64,000 bases of DNA from an uncultured Flavonifractor sp. (GTDB lineage Bacteria; Bacillota; Clostridia; Oscillospirales; Oscillospiraceae): contig CANAAV010000003.1 in assembly GCA_947346365.1 (NCBI GenBank), forward strand, positions 1 through 64,000, in the 5' to 3' direction. The translations under genes and the position numbers were made by a program. Below the pieces are notes generated by a model that saw nothing but the letters and a program-made list of their open reading frames with translations, had not been told where the DNA came from and ran no database searches. This document shows positions 1 to 7,823 of the stretch, in pieces (the first letter of the stretch is position 1; the number at the start of each line of letters is the position of its first letter).

Positions 1-166
1 ATGGTGTGTCACGACTTCATTCTACCAGAGACTGCAAACCTTGTCCTTTTTATTTGCGCAACTTATTGTACCTTATCTACACTTTTCGCATATACTATAC
101 TTCTAGATGAACCGTTTCAGCAGTTCTGGGGCACCTGCCACTGGACTTAACGTTGTTAATCCATAC
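1..166. other. AT-rich left-edge segment, possible mobile-element end
   Basis: This stretch is clearly richer in A and T than the rest of the window and has no convincing reading frame. On the minus strand it contains runs such as GCAAATAAAAAGGACAAGG, which resemble the non-coding ends of some IS21-type insertion sequences, but no transposase or terminal repeat lies inside the window. The base composition suggests acquired or scar DNA next to the gene remnant at 167-436. The identity is uncertain because the window cuts it. Confidence 0.25.
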
Positions 167-436
167 TTACACGGTGGTGGTGATCTCGCCGTCCACGCAG
201 TCAAAGAGCACAGCGTCGGAGTAGGCGTAGTTGCCCGCGGCGTCCCACATCTCAAAGACCATGCCGTACTGACCGTCAGGCAATGAGGCCTCACCGAAGG
301 AGGTATCCGCCGTCACGGTCAGTTCCTCGGCGGTATACATTTCAAAATCGTCGTCCCCGCTGAAGGTAGACAAACGGTAGTTCTGTTGTTGCCCCTATGC
401 GGGGTGGCCCTTGCGCCGCCTCTTGATGTCATCCAT
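167..436 (-). pseudogene. Remnant of a larger secreted protein gene (C-terminal fragment)
   Basis: An open stretch from a TTG at 373 to a stop at 167 encodes about 68 acidic residues with an LPDGQYGMVFEMWDAAGNY segment, which reads like the beta-rich C-terminal domain of an extracellular enzyme. Clostripain-like proteases end in similar segments, but I cannot confirm that. Extending upstream in the same frame reaches an ATG at 436 (MDDIKRRRKGHPA) after crossing an in-frame TAG at about codon 14. That ATG overlaps the end of the sleB-like gene. No ribosome site precedes the TTG. The simplest reading is a decayed gene end; a real short gene is less likely. Confidence 0.4.
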
Positions 437-1253
437 AAAAGGCGTGACCGCCAATGACGGTCAGGCAGGCTTTGTTGCGGGAGGCCCAGCAGCTTTTGCC
501 CACGCCGTTGAACCAGTAAGCGTTGGGGACGACTGAGGCTCCCTCCAGACAGAGCTTGGCGGCAATAATGCTGCCGCTGTTCGGTGTTTTCTCCATCGCG
601 CCGGTCTGCTCGGGGAAAAACTGCCCTGCTTGGTAGACCACGTCGTAAAGGGTATTGGGGAAAGAAGGATGCCGGACCCGGTTGAGCAAAACATTCCCTA
701 CGGCGATTTTACCCTCCATAGGCTGGTTGCCGCTCTCATTATAGATAATGTGGGAGAGCAAGAAGAGGGCGTCTGGATCATAGAACTCGTCGCCCGGTAC
801 CAGCGGTTCCCCGCCGGAAGCAACCTGCACGGCGTCGTTCTCCCAGGACACAGACGCGCCCATGGCCTGGGCCAAGGTGCGGACGGGAACCAGGGCGCAG
901 GTGAGGATTCCCTCCGGACTGACGCCGGTGCGAACGCCGCCGGGAACATAGAGATAGCGGCCGTTGGCGTAGAGATACAGGTTGCCCGGCCGGGCGGACA
1001 TGTCCAGGCCTTCGGCCCGAACCAGGGCCAAACCCTGGTCCCAGCTCAACTCCGCTTCAGGACGCAGGGCCAAGGCCATGGCGTGGATGGACACATAGGT
1101 GACTTGATTGATTACAGTTGTATAAGGGTGCTCATAGAGAACGCCGTCCACATAAATTGGGGGGGCGCTGGGCTCCTCCGCCGCATGGGCAGGGACCACA
1201 GCGCATGTAAAAAGGGCCAGGCACAGGGACAGCGCCAAAAGATGCTTTCGCAT
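429..1253 (-). CDS. Secreted cell wall hydrolase, SleB type, with copper-amine-oxidase-N domain
   Basis: The 274-residue protein is predicted to cleave peptidoglycan outside the membrane. Residues 1-24 form a signal peptide ending AHA before AEEP. Residues about 30-145 form a copper amine oxidase N-terminal-like domain (a non-catalytic fold common in Firmicute exoproteins). Residues about 155-274 match the SleB/CwlJ hydrolase domain, with the expected catalytic Glu173 in IIYNESGNQ and LLNRVRHPSFPNT nearby. SleB enzymes open the spore cortex at germination, but relatives of this architecture also act in vegetative walls, so the spore role is inference. The start is the ATG at 1253 with GAAGGAG 8 bases upstream; the longer open frame upstream has no signal peptide. 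A good sigma-A type promoter lies at 1330-1358. Confidence 0.85.
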   Translation of the reverse strand: MRKHLLALSLCLALFTCAVVPAHAAEEPSAPPIYVDGVLYEHPYTTVINQVTYVSIHAMALALRPEAELSWDQGLALVRAEGLDMSARPGNLYLYANGRYLYVPGGVRTGVSPEGILTCALVPVRTLAQAMGASVSWENDAVQVASGGEPLVPGDEFYDPDALFLLSHIIYNESGNQPMEGKIAVGNVLLNRVRHPSFPNTLYDVVYQAGQFFPEQTGAMEKTPNSGSIIAAKLCLEGASVVPNAYWFNGVGKSCWASRNKACLTVIGGHAFYG

Positions 1254-1329
1254 AAATGTCACTCCTTCGGCTGGTCTTGAAATAGGCGAAACCTCCCGCT
1301 GTTTCCAATGGGAGATTTTTTGTAACTGT

Positions 1330-1358
1330 ATTGTAACCGATTTGCAATCAAAATGCAA
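1330..1358 (-). promoter_or_regulatory. Sigma-A type promoter of the sleB-like gene
   Basis: Read on the minus strand, TTGCAT (1358-1353) and TACAAT (1335-1330) are separated by exactly 17 bases and lie about 80 bases before the start at 1253. The leader between them holds a small CTCCC/GGGAG stem. Confidence 0.6.
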
Positions 1359-1420
1359 GTATTTTCCGCCGACTTCTTCAAAGAGACTTCGACAAGACGT
1401 AGGAAGGAGGGATTTTTCCC

Positions 1421-1449
1421 TTGCTGAACGGCCTGCCAAAGGGTATAAT
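1421..1449 (+). promoter_or_regulatory. Sigma-A type promoter for the small membrane protein and tsaC
   Basis: TTGCTG (1421-1426) and a perfect TATAAT (1444-1449) are separated by 17 bases. The first gene downstream starts at 1507, and tsaC follows 38 bases after it, so one transcript may cover 1507 to about 3335. Confidence 0.7.
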
Positions 1450-1506
1450 GAAAAAGAGAACCACAGGTGTTCCACCATCCATTCAATACAAGGAGAATGA
1501 GACGCT

Positions 1507-1638
1507 ATGAAAAAGGCAGCGAGTATTTTGCAGATCGTATCCGGCGCAGCCCTGATTGCCGCAGGTGTGCTGGGGTTGATCGAGGCCTGCGCCCGGGTCA
1601 AGGTCCGTGAGCGGCGCAGCCGCGGTACCCGTTTTTAA
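1507..1638 (+). CDS. Small single-pass membrane protein, 43 residues
   Basis: The frame begins MKKAASILQIVSGAALIAAG and has one hydrophobic segment (about residues 6-26) followed by a basic tail ending RRSRGTRF. A consensus promoter lies 58 bases upstream and an AGGAG lies 11 bases before the ATG, so it is likely translated. I do not recognise the family. The layout (short, one helix, positive-inside tail) suggests a membrane-anchored small protein; its position ahead of tsaC-coaE may be incidental. Confidence 0.55.
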   Translation: MKKAASILQIVSGAALIAAGVLGLIEACARVKVRERRSRGTRF

Positions 1639-1676
1639 AATCGGCATTTCCGCGGGAGAGCAGTGAGAGGAACAAG

Positions 1677-2729
1677 GTGAGGCCATTGAACACGCGCGTA
1701 TTTACGCCGGAACAGGTATCGGAGGCCGCCGCCATCCTCCGCCGGGGCGGGCTGCTGGGGATTCCCACTGAGACGGTGTACGGCCTGGGGGCTGATGGGC
1801 TAAACCCGGACGCGGTAAAGGCGATTTTTGCCGCTAAGGGCCGCCCCCAGGACAATCCGTTGATTCTGCACATTCCCACGGCGGACTGGCTGGAGCGGTA
1901 CTGCGCCGAGGTTCCGCCCCAGGCCTATGCTCTGGCGGAACGGTTTTGGCCAGGGCCCCTGACCATGATTCTCAGACGCCGGCCCTGTGTTCCGGACGTG
2001 GTGACGGCGGGCCTGGACACGGTGGGGATGCGCTGCCCGGATCACCCGGCGGCCCGTGCGGTTCTGACGGCTGCCGGGGTGCCGGTGGCCGCGCCGTCGG
2101 GGAATACCTCCGGGCGGCCCAGTCCCACCTGCGCGGCCCATATGCTGGAGGACATGAATGGGAAGATAGAGGGCATTGTGGATGGCGGACCCTGCGCAGT
2201 GGGCGTGGAATCCACCATTATTGACCTGACCGCCGTGCCGCCCAGGCTGCTCCGCCCGGGCGGGGTCAGCCTAGAGCAGCTCCGGGCGGTTTTGGGAGAG
2301 GTGGCGGTGGACGGCGCGGTCAGCCGTCCCCTGTCCGCCGGAGAGCGGCCCCGGGCCCCCGGCATGAAGTATCGCCATTACGCCCCGCGGGCCCCCGTGA
2401 CAGTGGTGCGGGGAAGCCCCGGCGCGGCGGCGGCGTACATCCGAAGTCAGATCCGGCCGGGAGACGGAGTGATCTGTTTTGAAGAATTTGCGCAGGAATA
2501 TCCCGGCTGTGTGGTAGAGAGTCTGGGGTCTGCCGCAGATAAAGGCGAACAGGCCCGGCGGGTATTCGCCGCGCTGCGCAGCTTCGACGCCACTTCGGCT
2601 GTCCGTATCTGGGCTCAATGTCCCGACGAGGTAGAGCTGGGCCTGGCGGTGTGCAACCGTCTGAATAAGGCGGCGGGATTCCACATTGTGCAGCTTCCCA
2701 TGGACGCTGAACAGCGGGCAGGTGAGTAA
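1677..2729 (+). CDS. tsaC: L-threonylcarbamoyladenylate synthase (TsaC/Sua5)
   Basis: This 350-residue cytosolic enzyme makes threonylcarbamoyl-AMP from threonine, bicarbonate and ATP, the first step of t6A37 tRNA modification. Residues about 12-190 are the YrdC/TsaC domain, including the signature stretches GIPTETVYGLG, KGRPQDNPL, GMRCPDHPAA and APSGNTSGRPSPT. A Sua5-type C-terminal domain follows from about 225 to 345, reached through the PGMKYRHYAP linker motif typical of the long form. The start is GTG at 1677 with GAGAGG 6 bases upstream; TTG at 1686 is an alternative. Only 3 bases separate it from coaE, so the two are co-transcribed. Confidence 0.95.
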   Translation: MRPLNTRVFTPEQVSEAAAILRRGGLLGIPTETVYGLGADGLNPDAVKAIFAAKGRPQDNPLILHIPTADWLERYCAEVPPQAYALAERFWPGPLTMILRRRPCVPDVVTAGLDTVGMRCPDHPAARAVLTAAGVPVAAPSGNTSGRPSPTCAAHMLEDMNGKIEGIVDGGPCAVGVESTIIDLTAVPPRLLRPGGVSLEQLRAVLGEVAVDGAVSRPLSAGERPRAPGMKYRHYAPRAPVTVVRGSPGAAAAYIRSQIRPGDGVICFEEFAQEYPGCVVESLGSAADKGEQARRVFAALRSFDATSAVRIWAQCPDEVELGLAVCNRLNKAAGFHIVQLPMDAEQRAGE

Positions 2730-2732
2730 AGA

Positions 2733-3335
2733 ATGAAATTGATTGGCATTACCGGCCCCACCGGGGCGGGGAAAACGACTGCGTTGGGGGCCCTGGAGGA
2801 GCTTGGGACAGTGATCATCGACGCGGACGCCGTCTATCACCGGCTGCTTGCGGAGAGCGCCGCCCTGCGCGCGGCCCTGGCGGAGCGCTTTGGGAGGGAA
2901 ATCCTGGACGGCGCGGGTGGGCTGGACCGAAAAAGGCTGGGGGCGGTGGCCTTTTCCAAAGGGCAGGCTCTGTCCGATCTGAACAAAATTACCGCGGACT
3001 TTATCCGCAAAGAGCTGGAGCGCCTGTGCGCCCAGGCGGAGGCGGAGGGCCGAAATGCGGCCATTGACGCAATCCGTCTGATCGAAAGCGGCGTCGGAAC
3101 GCGCTGCGGCGCAATAGTGGGCGTTCTGGCCCCAAAAGAGCTGCGGATCCGGCGGATCATGGCCCGGGAGGGTATCTCCTACGAGTATGCCCTCAGCCGA
3201 GTGGAGGCCCAGCCGGAGGACGCCTTTTTCCGCCGTCACTGCCAGTACATCCTGTACAACGACGCTGCAAAGACCCGGGAGGCGTTTCGGGCAGAGGCGC
3301 TGCGCCTGTTCCGGAGGCTCTTAGAGCCAGCTTAA
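2733..3335 (+). CDS. coaE: Dephospho-CoA kinase
   Basis: The enzyme phosphorylates dephospho-CoA to coenzyme A, the last step of CoA synthesis. At 200 residues it has the normal family length. The P-loop GPTGAGKT spans residues 8-15, and IIDADAVYHRL (about 30-40) matches the conserved D-AD substrate region. The LID-side arginines appear in LRIRRIMAREG. It follows tsaC by 3 bases. A CoA supply gene is at home in a genome that runs CoA-thioester fermentation, though the link here is only proximity. Confidence 0.92.
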   Translation: MKLIGITGPTGAGKTTALGALEELGTVIIDADAVYHRLLAESAALRAALAERFGREILDGAGGLDRKRLGAVAFSKGQALSDLNKITADFIRKELERLCAQAEAEGRNAAIDAIRLIESGVGTRCGAIVGVLAPKELRIRRIMAREGISYEYALSRVEAQPEDAFFRRHCQYILYNDAAKTREAFRAEALRLFRRLLEPA

Positions 3336-3400
3336 AGACACTCTGCGTACGGCTTGCTTGCCGGTTTTCGCTGCAATTCCGCTTATGCTTTTGGAGGAAA

Positions 3401-3463
3401 ATGGAATCGTTTGACGCCATAAAAGTGAAGACCATTAGAGAAAGGAAATGCCTGCATGAATGA
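3401..3463 (+). CDS. Possible 20-codon leader peptide overlapping the next gene
   Basis: ATG at 3401 follows TTGGAGGAAA and opens MESFDAIKVKTIRERKCLHE, ending at a TGA (3461-3463) inside the first codons of the gene at 3456. The Shine-Dalgarno is only 3 bases from the ATG, which is tight. If translated, termination inside the next start region could couple translation of the membrane protein. It could also be chance. Confidence 0.25.
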   Translation: MESFDAIKVKTIRERKCLHE

Positions 3464-3794
3464 ACGTCCCGCCAAGATGGGGGCTTGGGCCTACCTGCTT
3501 TTGACCGCCGCGGCGCTGATTATTTCCGCCTACTTTTTCTTTTTTGGCCCGCCGAAGGGAAACATCGCCCTGTTCGGCCTGCCGGTTTGGATGGGCTACA
3601 CCGTGTTTGTCCTGTTTAAAAGCATCTCCGATATGATCGGCAAGCGCCAGCGCATCGCGAACTTTACCCGGATGCTGGACCGTTGGGAGGATGCCCTGGG
3701 GAAGCGCAGCAGCGCTCTGGCGTTGCTGGTCTTTATGACCCTGGCGGTAGGCGGGGTAAAAATTGCGGTCCCATTTATTTTAATGATGATTTAA
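3456..3794 (+). CDS. Three-helix membrane protein of unknown function
   Basis: The 112-residue protein has three hydrophobic segments: about 10-30 (WAYLLLTAAALIISAYFFFF), 38-56, and 90-112. A basic amphipathic stretch lies between the second and third (GKRQRIANFTRMLDRWEDALGKR). I do not recognise a family. It sits 12 bases ahead of the hydantoinase gene, so it may share its transcript; a role as a small permease component or regulator would be speculation. Start ATG at 3456, with AAAGGA about 11 bases upstream. Confidence 0.7.
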   Translation: MNERPAKMGAWAYLLLTAAALIISAYFFFFGPPKGNIALFGLPVWMGYTVFVLFKSISDMIGKRQRIANFTRMLDRWEDALGKRSSALALLVFMTLAVGGVKIAVPFILMMI

Positions 3795-3806
3795 GGGGGG
3801 CGGCCT

Positions 3807-5189
3807 GTGTCCATTCTGATTCAGAACGGCACCCTGTTTCTTCCGGCGGGTCCTGAGAAGGCCGACCTGCGCCTGGAGGGAGAAAAGATTGCCCAGATCG
3901 GCCCAGACCTGCCCCAGGGCGGGAGCCGGGTGATTGACGCCGCGGGGAAGCTGGTGTTTCCCGGTTTTATTGACACGCACACCCATTTTGAGATGAACAA
4001 AGATACGCCGCGGGAGACGGCAGACAACTGGAGTACCGGGACCCGGGCCGCCCTGGCGGGGGGGACTACCTGCGTGCTGGATTTTGCCGAGCCCCGGCGA
4101 GGGCACAGCCTCCATTCCGCCCTGCGGGTTTGGCATGACCGGGCGGATGGCCGCGCCAGCTGCCACTACGGCTTTCATATGACGATTAAGGATTGGGACC
4201 CCCGCATCCGGGCCGAGCTGCGGGAGATGACCACCGCAGGGATTACATCCTATAAGATTTACATGGCCTATGCGCCCATGCGGGTGTCCGACGCCGTAGC
4301 CTGCAAGGTAGTCCGGGCGGTAGGAGAAGAGGGCGGCGTGGTGGGCTGCCACTGTGAAAACGGCGATTTGGTGGACTGCGGCATTGCCGCCATGCACGCA
4401 GCCGGACGTTTTGCCCCCGAGGCGCATCCGGCGTCCCGCCCTGCCGCTGTGGAGGGGGAGGCGGTAAACCGGTGGCTGGCCATCAGCGAGAGCGCCGGGT
4501 ATCCAGTGAATATTGTCCACCTGTCCACCCGCCGGGGGATGGAAGCGGTGCGCAGCGCCCGTTTGCGGGGACAATCCTGCTACGTGGAGTCCTGCCCCCA
4601 GTATCTGCTGCTGGACGAAAGCCGCTACCGCCTGCCGGGATTTGAGGGGGCGAAATATGTCTGCGCGCCGCCCCTGCGGCCCTTGTCCGATCAGGAGGCC
4701 CTATGGGAGGCTTTGGAGGACCTGGAGGTGGACACGATCGGCACCGATCACTGCTCCTTCCGCTTTGACCCGGTGAAGAAACTGGGAGAGGGGGATTTTG
4801 CCGCTATCCCCGGCGGGGTGCCCGGTGTTGAACACCGGGCGGAGCTGCTATACACCTATGGCGTGGCGGCGGGGCGCCTGTCCGCCCACCAGATGATGAG
4901 ACTGCTTTCCGAGCAGCCCGCCCGCCTGTTTGGCATGTACCCGCAAAAGGGAGCTCTGGCAGTAGGGAGCGACGGCGACATCACCATTTTAGACCCCGGC
5001 GCATCCCATTTCATCACCGCCGCCGAGCAATACCAAAACGTGGACTACACCCCTTATGAGGGGATGGAGAGCCGCTGCCGGGTGGACACTGTGCTCCTGT
5101 CCGGAGAGGTTGCCGTAGAAAACGGCAGGGTAGTCCGGGAGAACCGGGGGCGCTATGTCCGCCGGGGTCCCGCGCAATTCTGGCGGTGA
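3807..5189 (+). CDS. hydA: Dihydropyrimidinase / hydantoinase family amidohydrolase
   Basis: This 460-residue cytosolic enzyme should open cyclic amides (dihydropyrimidines, hydantoin or related purine-ring products) to N-carbamoyl acids. All expected binuclear metal ligands are present: His58 and His60 in DTHTH, the carboxylated Lys150 in TSYKIYMAY, His182 in CHCEN, His238 in VHLST and Asp314 in GTDH. Length and spacing fit D-hydantoinase; Lys150 falls at the classic position. The start is GTG at 3807 after GGGGGGCGGCC. It ends in a 4-base GTGA overlap with the MobA-like gene, a pairing also seen in purine and xanthine catabolic clusters, so a role in purine or hydantoin breakdown is inferred. 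The true substrate cannot be read from sequence. Confidence 0.9.
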   Translation: MSILIQNGTLFLPAGPEKADLRLEGEKIAQIGPDLPQGGSRVIDAAGKLVFPGFIDTHTHFEMNKDTPRETADNWSTGTRAALAGGTTCVLDFAEPRRGHSLHSALRVWHDRADGRASCHYGFHMTIKDWDPRIRAELREMTTAGITSYKIYMAYAPMRVSDAVACKVVRAVGEEGGVVGCHCENGDLVDCGIAAMHAAGRFAPEAHPASRPAAVEGEAVNRWLAISESAGYPVNIVHLSTRRGMEAVRSARLRGQSCYVESCPQYLLLDESRYRLPGFEGAKYVCAPPLRPLSDQEALWEALEDLEVDTIGTDHCSFRFDPVKKLGEGDFAAIPGGVPGVEHRAELLYTYGVAAGRLSAHQMMRLLSEQPARLFGMYPQKGALAVGSDGDITILDPGASHFITAAEQYQNVDYTPYEGMESRCRVDTVLLSGEVAVENGRVVRENRGRYVRRGPAQFWR

Positions 5190-5743
5190 GGCTGGGCGCG
5201 GTTTTAATGGCCTCCGGTTCCGGACAGCGGTTTGGCGGGAATAAGCTGCTGTTTCCCGTAAAAGGGATACCCCTGGCGCAGCGGGCTATGGACGCGCTGC
5301 CTGCGGAGCTGTTTGAACGGGTGGCGGTGTGCTCTCCCTACGGGGAGCTCCTGGCGCTGGCCGAAAAACGGGGATACCTGCCGCTGCGGAATGAATGGGC
5401 GCGGGAGGGAATCTCCGCGTCGATCCGGCTGGGGCTGTCCCGGCTGTCAGATATGGACGGCGTGCTTTTTTCCGTATGCGACCAGCCGTTCTTGACGGCG
5501 GAGAGTATTGCGCGGCTGGTATACGCCTTTTGGGAAACGCCGGATTTTATCTGCGCGCTGGCCTGGCAGGGGCGCAGGGGCAACCCGGCGCTTTTTCCTG
5601 CCGGACTTTTTCCCGAGCTGCGCGCCCTATCCGGCGACACCGGCGGCGGCGCGGTGATCCGCGCCCATTTTGACCGGTTGCGGCTGGTGGAGGCGTGCTT
5701 GCCGGAGGAACTGAGGGATGTGGACACCCTGAAGGACCTGTAA
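5186..5743 (+). CDS. MobA-like nucleotidyltransferase (molybdenum cofactor cytidylyltransferase type)
   Basis: The 185-residue protein has the nucleotidyltransferase signature LMASGSGQRFGGNKLLFPVKG at the N-terminus and VCDQPFLTAE, the acidic metal site of MocA/YgfJ-type enzymes. These attach CMP to molybdopterin for xanthine-dehydrogenase-class hydroxylases. The GTG start overlaps the hydantoinase stop (GTGA), so the genes are translationally coupled. This suggests a molybdenum hydroxylase working with the hydantoinase, but none is in the window. RGNPALFPAGLFPEL and SGDTGGGAVIR match the C-terminal half of the family. A terminator at 5742-5774 closes the operon. Confidence 0.8.
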   Translation: MRLGAVLMASGSGQRFGGNKLLFPVKGIPLAQRAMDALPAELFERVAVCSPYGELLALAEKRGYLPLRNEWAREGISASIRLGLSRLSDMDGVLFSVCDQPFLTAESIARLVYAFWETPDFICALAWQGRRGNPALFPAGLFPELRALSGDTGGGAVIRAHFDRLRLVEACLPEELRDVDTLKDL

Positions 5744-5774
5744 CGCCGTCCTGGCCAGCTTCCAGGGCGGCGTT
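5742..5774 (+). terminator. Intrinsic terminator after the hydantoinase operon
   Basis: Arms AACGCCGTCCTGG and CCAGGGCGGCGTT (one G-T pair) enclose a 7-base loop and are followed by TTGGCGTTTT. The stem begins within the stop codon of the preceding gene. Confidence 0.65.
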
Positions 5775-5826
5775 TTGGCGTTTTCGCCTGCCCTCGAACC
5801 GGTCCCCGGCAGGCTGCGGAGGAGGT

Positions 5827-5882
5827 TTTTAACTGAATTTTAAGAAAGCCTAAATTTCATTTTAGCGGCTGCGGGTTATACT
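5827..5882 (+). promoter_or_regulatory. Promoter region with 11-bp-spaced repeats ahead of the two-component operon
   Basis: TTTTAA occurs at 5827 and 5838, and TTTTAG at 5860, giving spacings of 11 and 22 bases; the intervening 5849 site (CCTAAA) is degenerate. PhoB/PhoP-type OmpR-family regulators bind tandem repeats with 11-bp spacing, and TTAACT-N5-TTAAGA resembles the Bacillus PhoP TTAACA repeat. A TATACT -10 lies at 5877-5882, 35 bases before the first gene. The regulator encoded at 6581 is the natural candidate for binding here; that is inference. Confidence 0.45.
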
Positions 5883-5917
5883 GTCAGTGTCAATCAACGG
5901 CGAAAGGATGTGTCTTT

Positions 5918-6562
5918 ATGGCTGTGACGCTGGAGCAGGTGGAAAAATTACGGGAGAAGGCCCATGTCTCCTATGAACAGGCCCGGCAGGTGCTGGAGCA
6001 GGCCCAGGGCGATATGCTGGAGGCTCTGATTTTATTGGAGCGTCAAGGTTTGCTCCGGACGGAGGGGCAGGGGAGCAGCTACAGCACCCGCCCCAGCCAG
6101 ACAGGAGCGCCGGACCCAGACGCATCCCAGGCCGGCGGGGAGCGGAACGGGCCGGAACCGCGCCGCAGCCTGGTCTTTGTCCGTCCCGGAGAGGAGGCCG
6201 GGGCGGGGAAAAGCAGGCGCGCCAGCTTTCGGGAGCAGGTGCGGGATCTGCTGGCGGCGGGAGCGGACCTGCTGCGCCATGCCACGGTGAACCAATTCCA
6301 GGTGTGGCGGCGGGAGGAGCTGATGACCACTATGCCGGTGTTGATTTTGATTTTGCTGGTGGTGGTGGCATTTTGGGTGTCGGTACCGCTGCTGGTTTTG
6401 GGGTTGTTTTGTGGGTGCAAATACCGCTTTGCCGGACCCGATTTGGATGAAAACCAGGCGGGTAAAACCGTTAACCGCGCGGCGGACGCCATCCAGGGCA
6501 TGGTGGAACAGGTAAAGGATGAGTTCCAGAAGGCTGCCCGGGGAGAGAAACACCACAAGTAG
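5918..6562 (+). CDS. Membrane protein with N-terminal UBA-like domain, DUF4342 type
   Basis: The 214-residue protein starts MAVTLEQVEKLREKAHVSYEQARQ; residues 1-45 match the UBA/NAC-like helical domain seen in DUF4342 proteins of Clostridia. A polar linker (50-105) follows, then FREQVRDLLAAGADLLRHATVNQ, then one strong transmembrane stretch at about 140-165, and a charged tail (VEQVKDEFQKAARGEKHHK). The arrangement suggests a cytosolic sensor or scaffold tethered to the membrane. It is the first gene of an operon with the response regulator (19-base gap), so it may act in the same envelope-stress or phosphate circuit. Its function is not known. Confidence 0.65.
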   Translation: MAVTLEQVEKLREKAHVSYEQARQVLEQAQGDMLEALILLERQGLLRTEGQGSSYSTRPSQTGAPDPDASQAGGERNGPEPRRSLVFVRPGEEAGAGKSRRASFREQVRDLLAAGADLLRHATVNQFQVWRREELMTTMPVLILILLVVVAFWVSVPLLVLGLFCGCKYRFAGPDLDENQAGKTVNRAADAIQGMVEQVKDEFQKAARGEKHHK

Positions 6563-6580
6563 CGAGGAGAGCGATGAGCC

Positions 6581-7267
6581 ATGGCGGAGAGATTGCTGCT
6601 GATTGAGGACGAGGAAAAGCTGGCCCGAATGGTGGAGCTGGAGCTGCAATACGAGGGCTACCAGGTGGAGAAGGCGCTGGATGGGCGCACGGGGCTGGAG
6701 CGGGCGCTGTCGGGGGAGTTTGACCTGATTCTGCTGGACATCATGCTTCCCGCCCTGTCGGGCATGGAGGTCCTGCGTCGGTTGAGGCGGGAAAGCCAGG
6801 TGCCGGTCATCATGCTCACTGCCCGGGACACGGTAGTCGATAAAGTGTCCGGCCTGGACATGGGGGCGGACGACTACATCACCAAGCCCTTTGCGATAGA
6901 AGAGCTGCTGGCCCGTATCCGGGCGGCCCTGCGCAAGCGGCCTGCCCAGGCCGCACCGGAGGAGCGCACCCTCCTTCGGGCGAAGAGTCTGACGATGGAT
7001 ACCGAGCGCCATGAGGTTATGGTGGACGGGCAGACAGTGGAGCTGACCCGGCGGGAATTTGATCTGCTGCGCTATCTGCTGGAAAATAAAGAGAAGGTCA
7101 TCACCCGGGAGTCCCTGCTGGACCATGTCTGGGGATTTGATTTTGTGGGGGAGACCAATGCCGTGGATGTGTACATCCGCTTTCTGCGCGCTAAGCTGGA
7201 CGAGCGGTTCGGAGTAAAGCTGATTCACACGGTCCGGGGCGTGGGGTATGTGATTCGGGAGGAGTGA
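6581..7267 (+). CDS. OmpR/PhoB-family response regulator
   Basis: This 228-residue DNA-binding regulator has a receiver domain (1-120) with acidic pocket Glu9-Asp10, phosphoacceptor Asp53 in LLDIMLP, Thr80 and Lys102 in ITKPF. A winged-helix output domain (about 130-226) contains LTRREFDLLRYLLEN and VDVYIRFLRAKLD. The closest named relatives by pattern are ArlR/CssR-type regulators. Start ATG at 6581 after GCGAGGAG. The partner kinase is at 7824, with one flavodoxin-like gene between. Tandem 11-bp repeats upstream of the operon make autoregulation likely. Confidence 0.92.
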   Translation: MAERLLLIEDEEKLARMVELELQYEGYQVEKALDGRTGLERALSGEFDLILLDIMLPALSGMEVLRRLRRESQVPVIMLTARDTVVDKVSGLDMGADDYITKPFAIEELLARIRAALRKRPAQAAPEERTLLRAKSLTMDTERHEVMVDGQTVELTRREFDLLRYLLENKEKVITRESLLDHVWGFDFVGETNAVDVYIRFLRAKLDERFGVKLIHTVRGVGYVIREE

Positions 7268-7272
7268 GGAGC

Positions 7273-7767
7273 ATGAAAGCGTCCGCTATTGTGTATACCA
7301 GCGCCACCGGCTTTACCGCCCGGTACGCGGCTCTGCTGGGGGAGAAGACGGGACTTAGGGTTTATCCTCTGGACCGGGCGGTCAAAGAGCTGGACCGGGG
7401 CGCTGACGTGCTCTACCTGGGGTGGCTGTGCGCGGGAAGCATCAAGGGACTCAGCCCGGCGGCCCGGCGGTTTGAGGTGAAGGCCGTGTGCGCCGTTGGA
7501 ATGGCTCCGCCCGACCCAGCCTATGTGGCCAAGCTCCAAAGGCCGGAAAAGCTGTGGCAGACGCCGCTGTTCTACCTCCGGGGCGGTTACAGGCCAGAGG
7601 GCCTGCGGGGGATTTACAGACCTATGATGGCGGTGATGGCAAAGGCGGTCGCCAAGGTGCCCGCCGGAACGCCGGAGGAGAAGGCCATGCAGGCGGCCTT
7701 CCGCCAGGGAGGCGACTGGGTGAGCGAGCAGGCCCTGCACCCGGTGCTCAACTGGCTGGAGGCGTGA
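7273..7767 (+). CDS. Flavodoxin-like protein inserted between regulator and kinase
   Basis: The 164-residue protein begins MKASAIVYTSATGFTARYAALLG, a flavodoxin-fold FMN phosphate-binding loop (T/S-x-T-G-x-T), followed by ADVLYLGWLCAGSIKGL. The C-terminal half is less typical and ends in an amphipathic segment. It probably binds FMN and either carries electrons or senses redox state in the cytosol. The preferred start is ATG 7273, with GGAGGAG 8 bases upstream; a GTG at 7264 overlaps the regulator stop. Lying between regulator and kinase suggests it belongs to the same regulon or modulates signalling; that is inference. Confidence 0.7.
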   Translation: MKASAIVYTSATGFTARYAALLGEKTGLRVYPLDRAVKELDRGADVLYLGWLCAGSIKGLSPAARRFEVKAVCAVGMAPPDPAYVAKLQRPEKLWQTPLFYLRGGYRPEGLRGIYRPMMAVMAKAVAKVPAGTPEEKAMQAAFRQGGDWVSEQALHPVLNWLEA

Positions 7768-7823
7768 GAGAGCGCAGCTTTAGAACGAGAAACGGCCGGC
7801 ACAGGCCGGAGGAGCGTGGGCAT

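Noticed and set aside
167..436. In-frame TAG read as pyrrolysine in the left-edge remnant
   Set aside because: No pyrrolysine genes are visible, no known pyrrolysine protein matches, and the fragment has no good start; decay is simpler.
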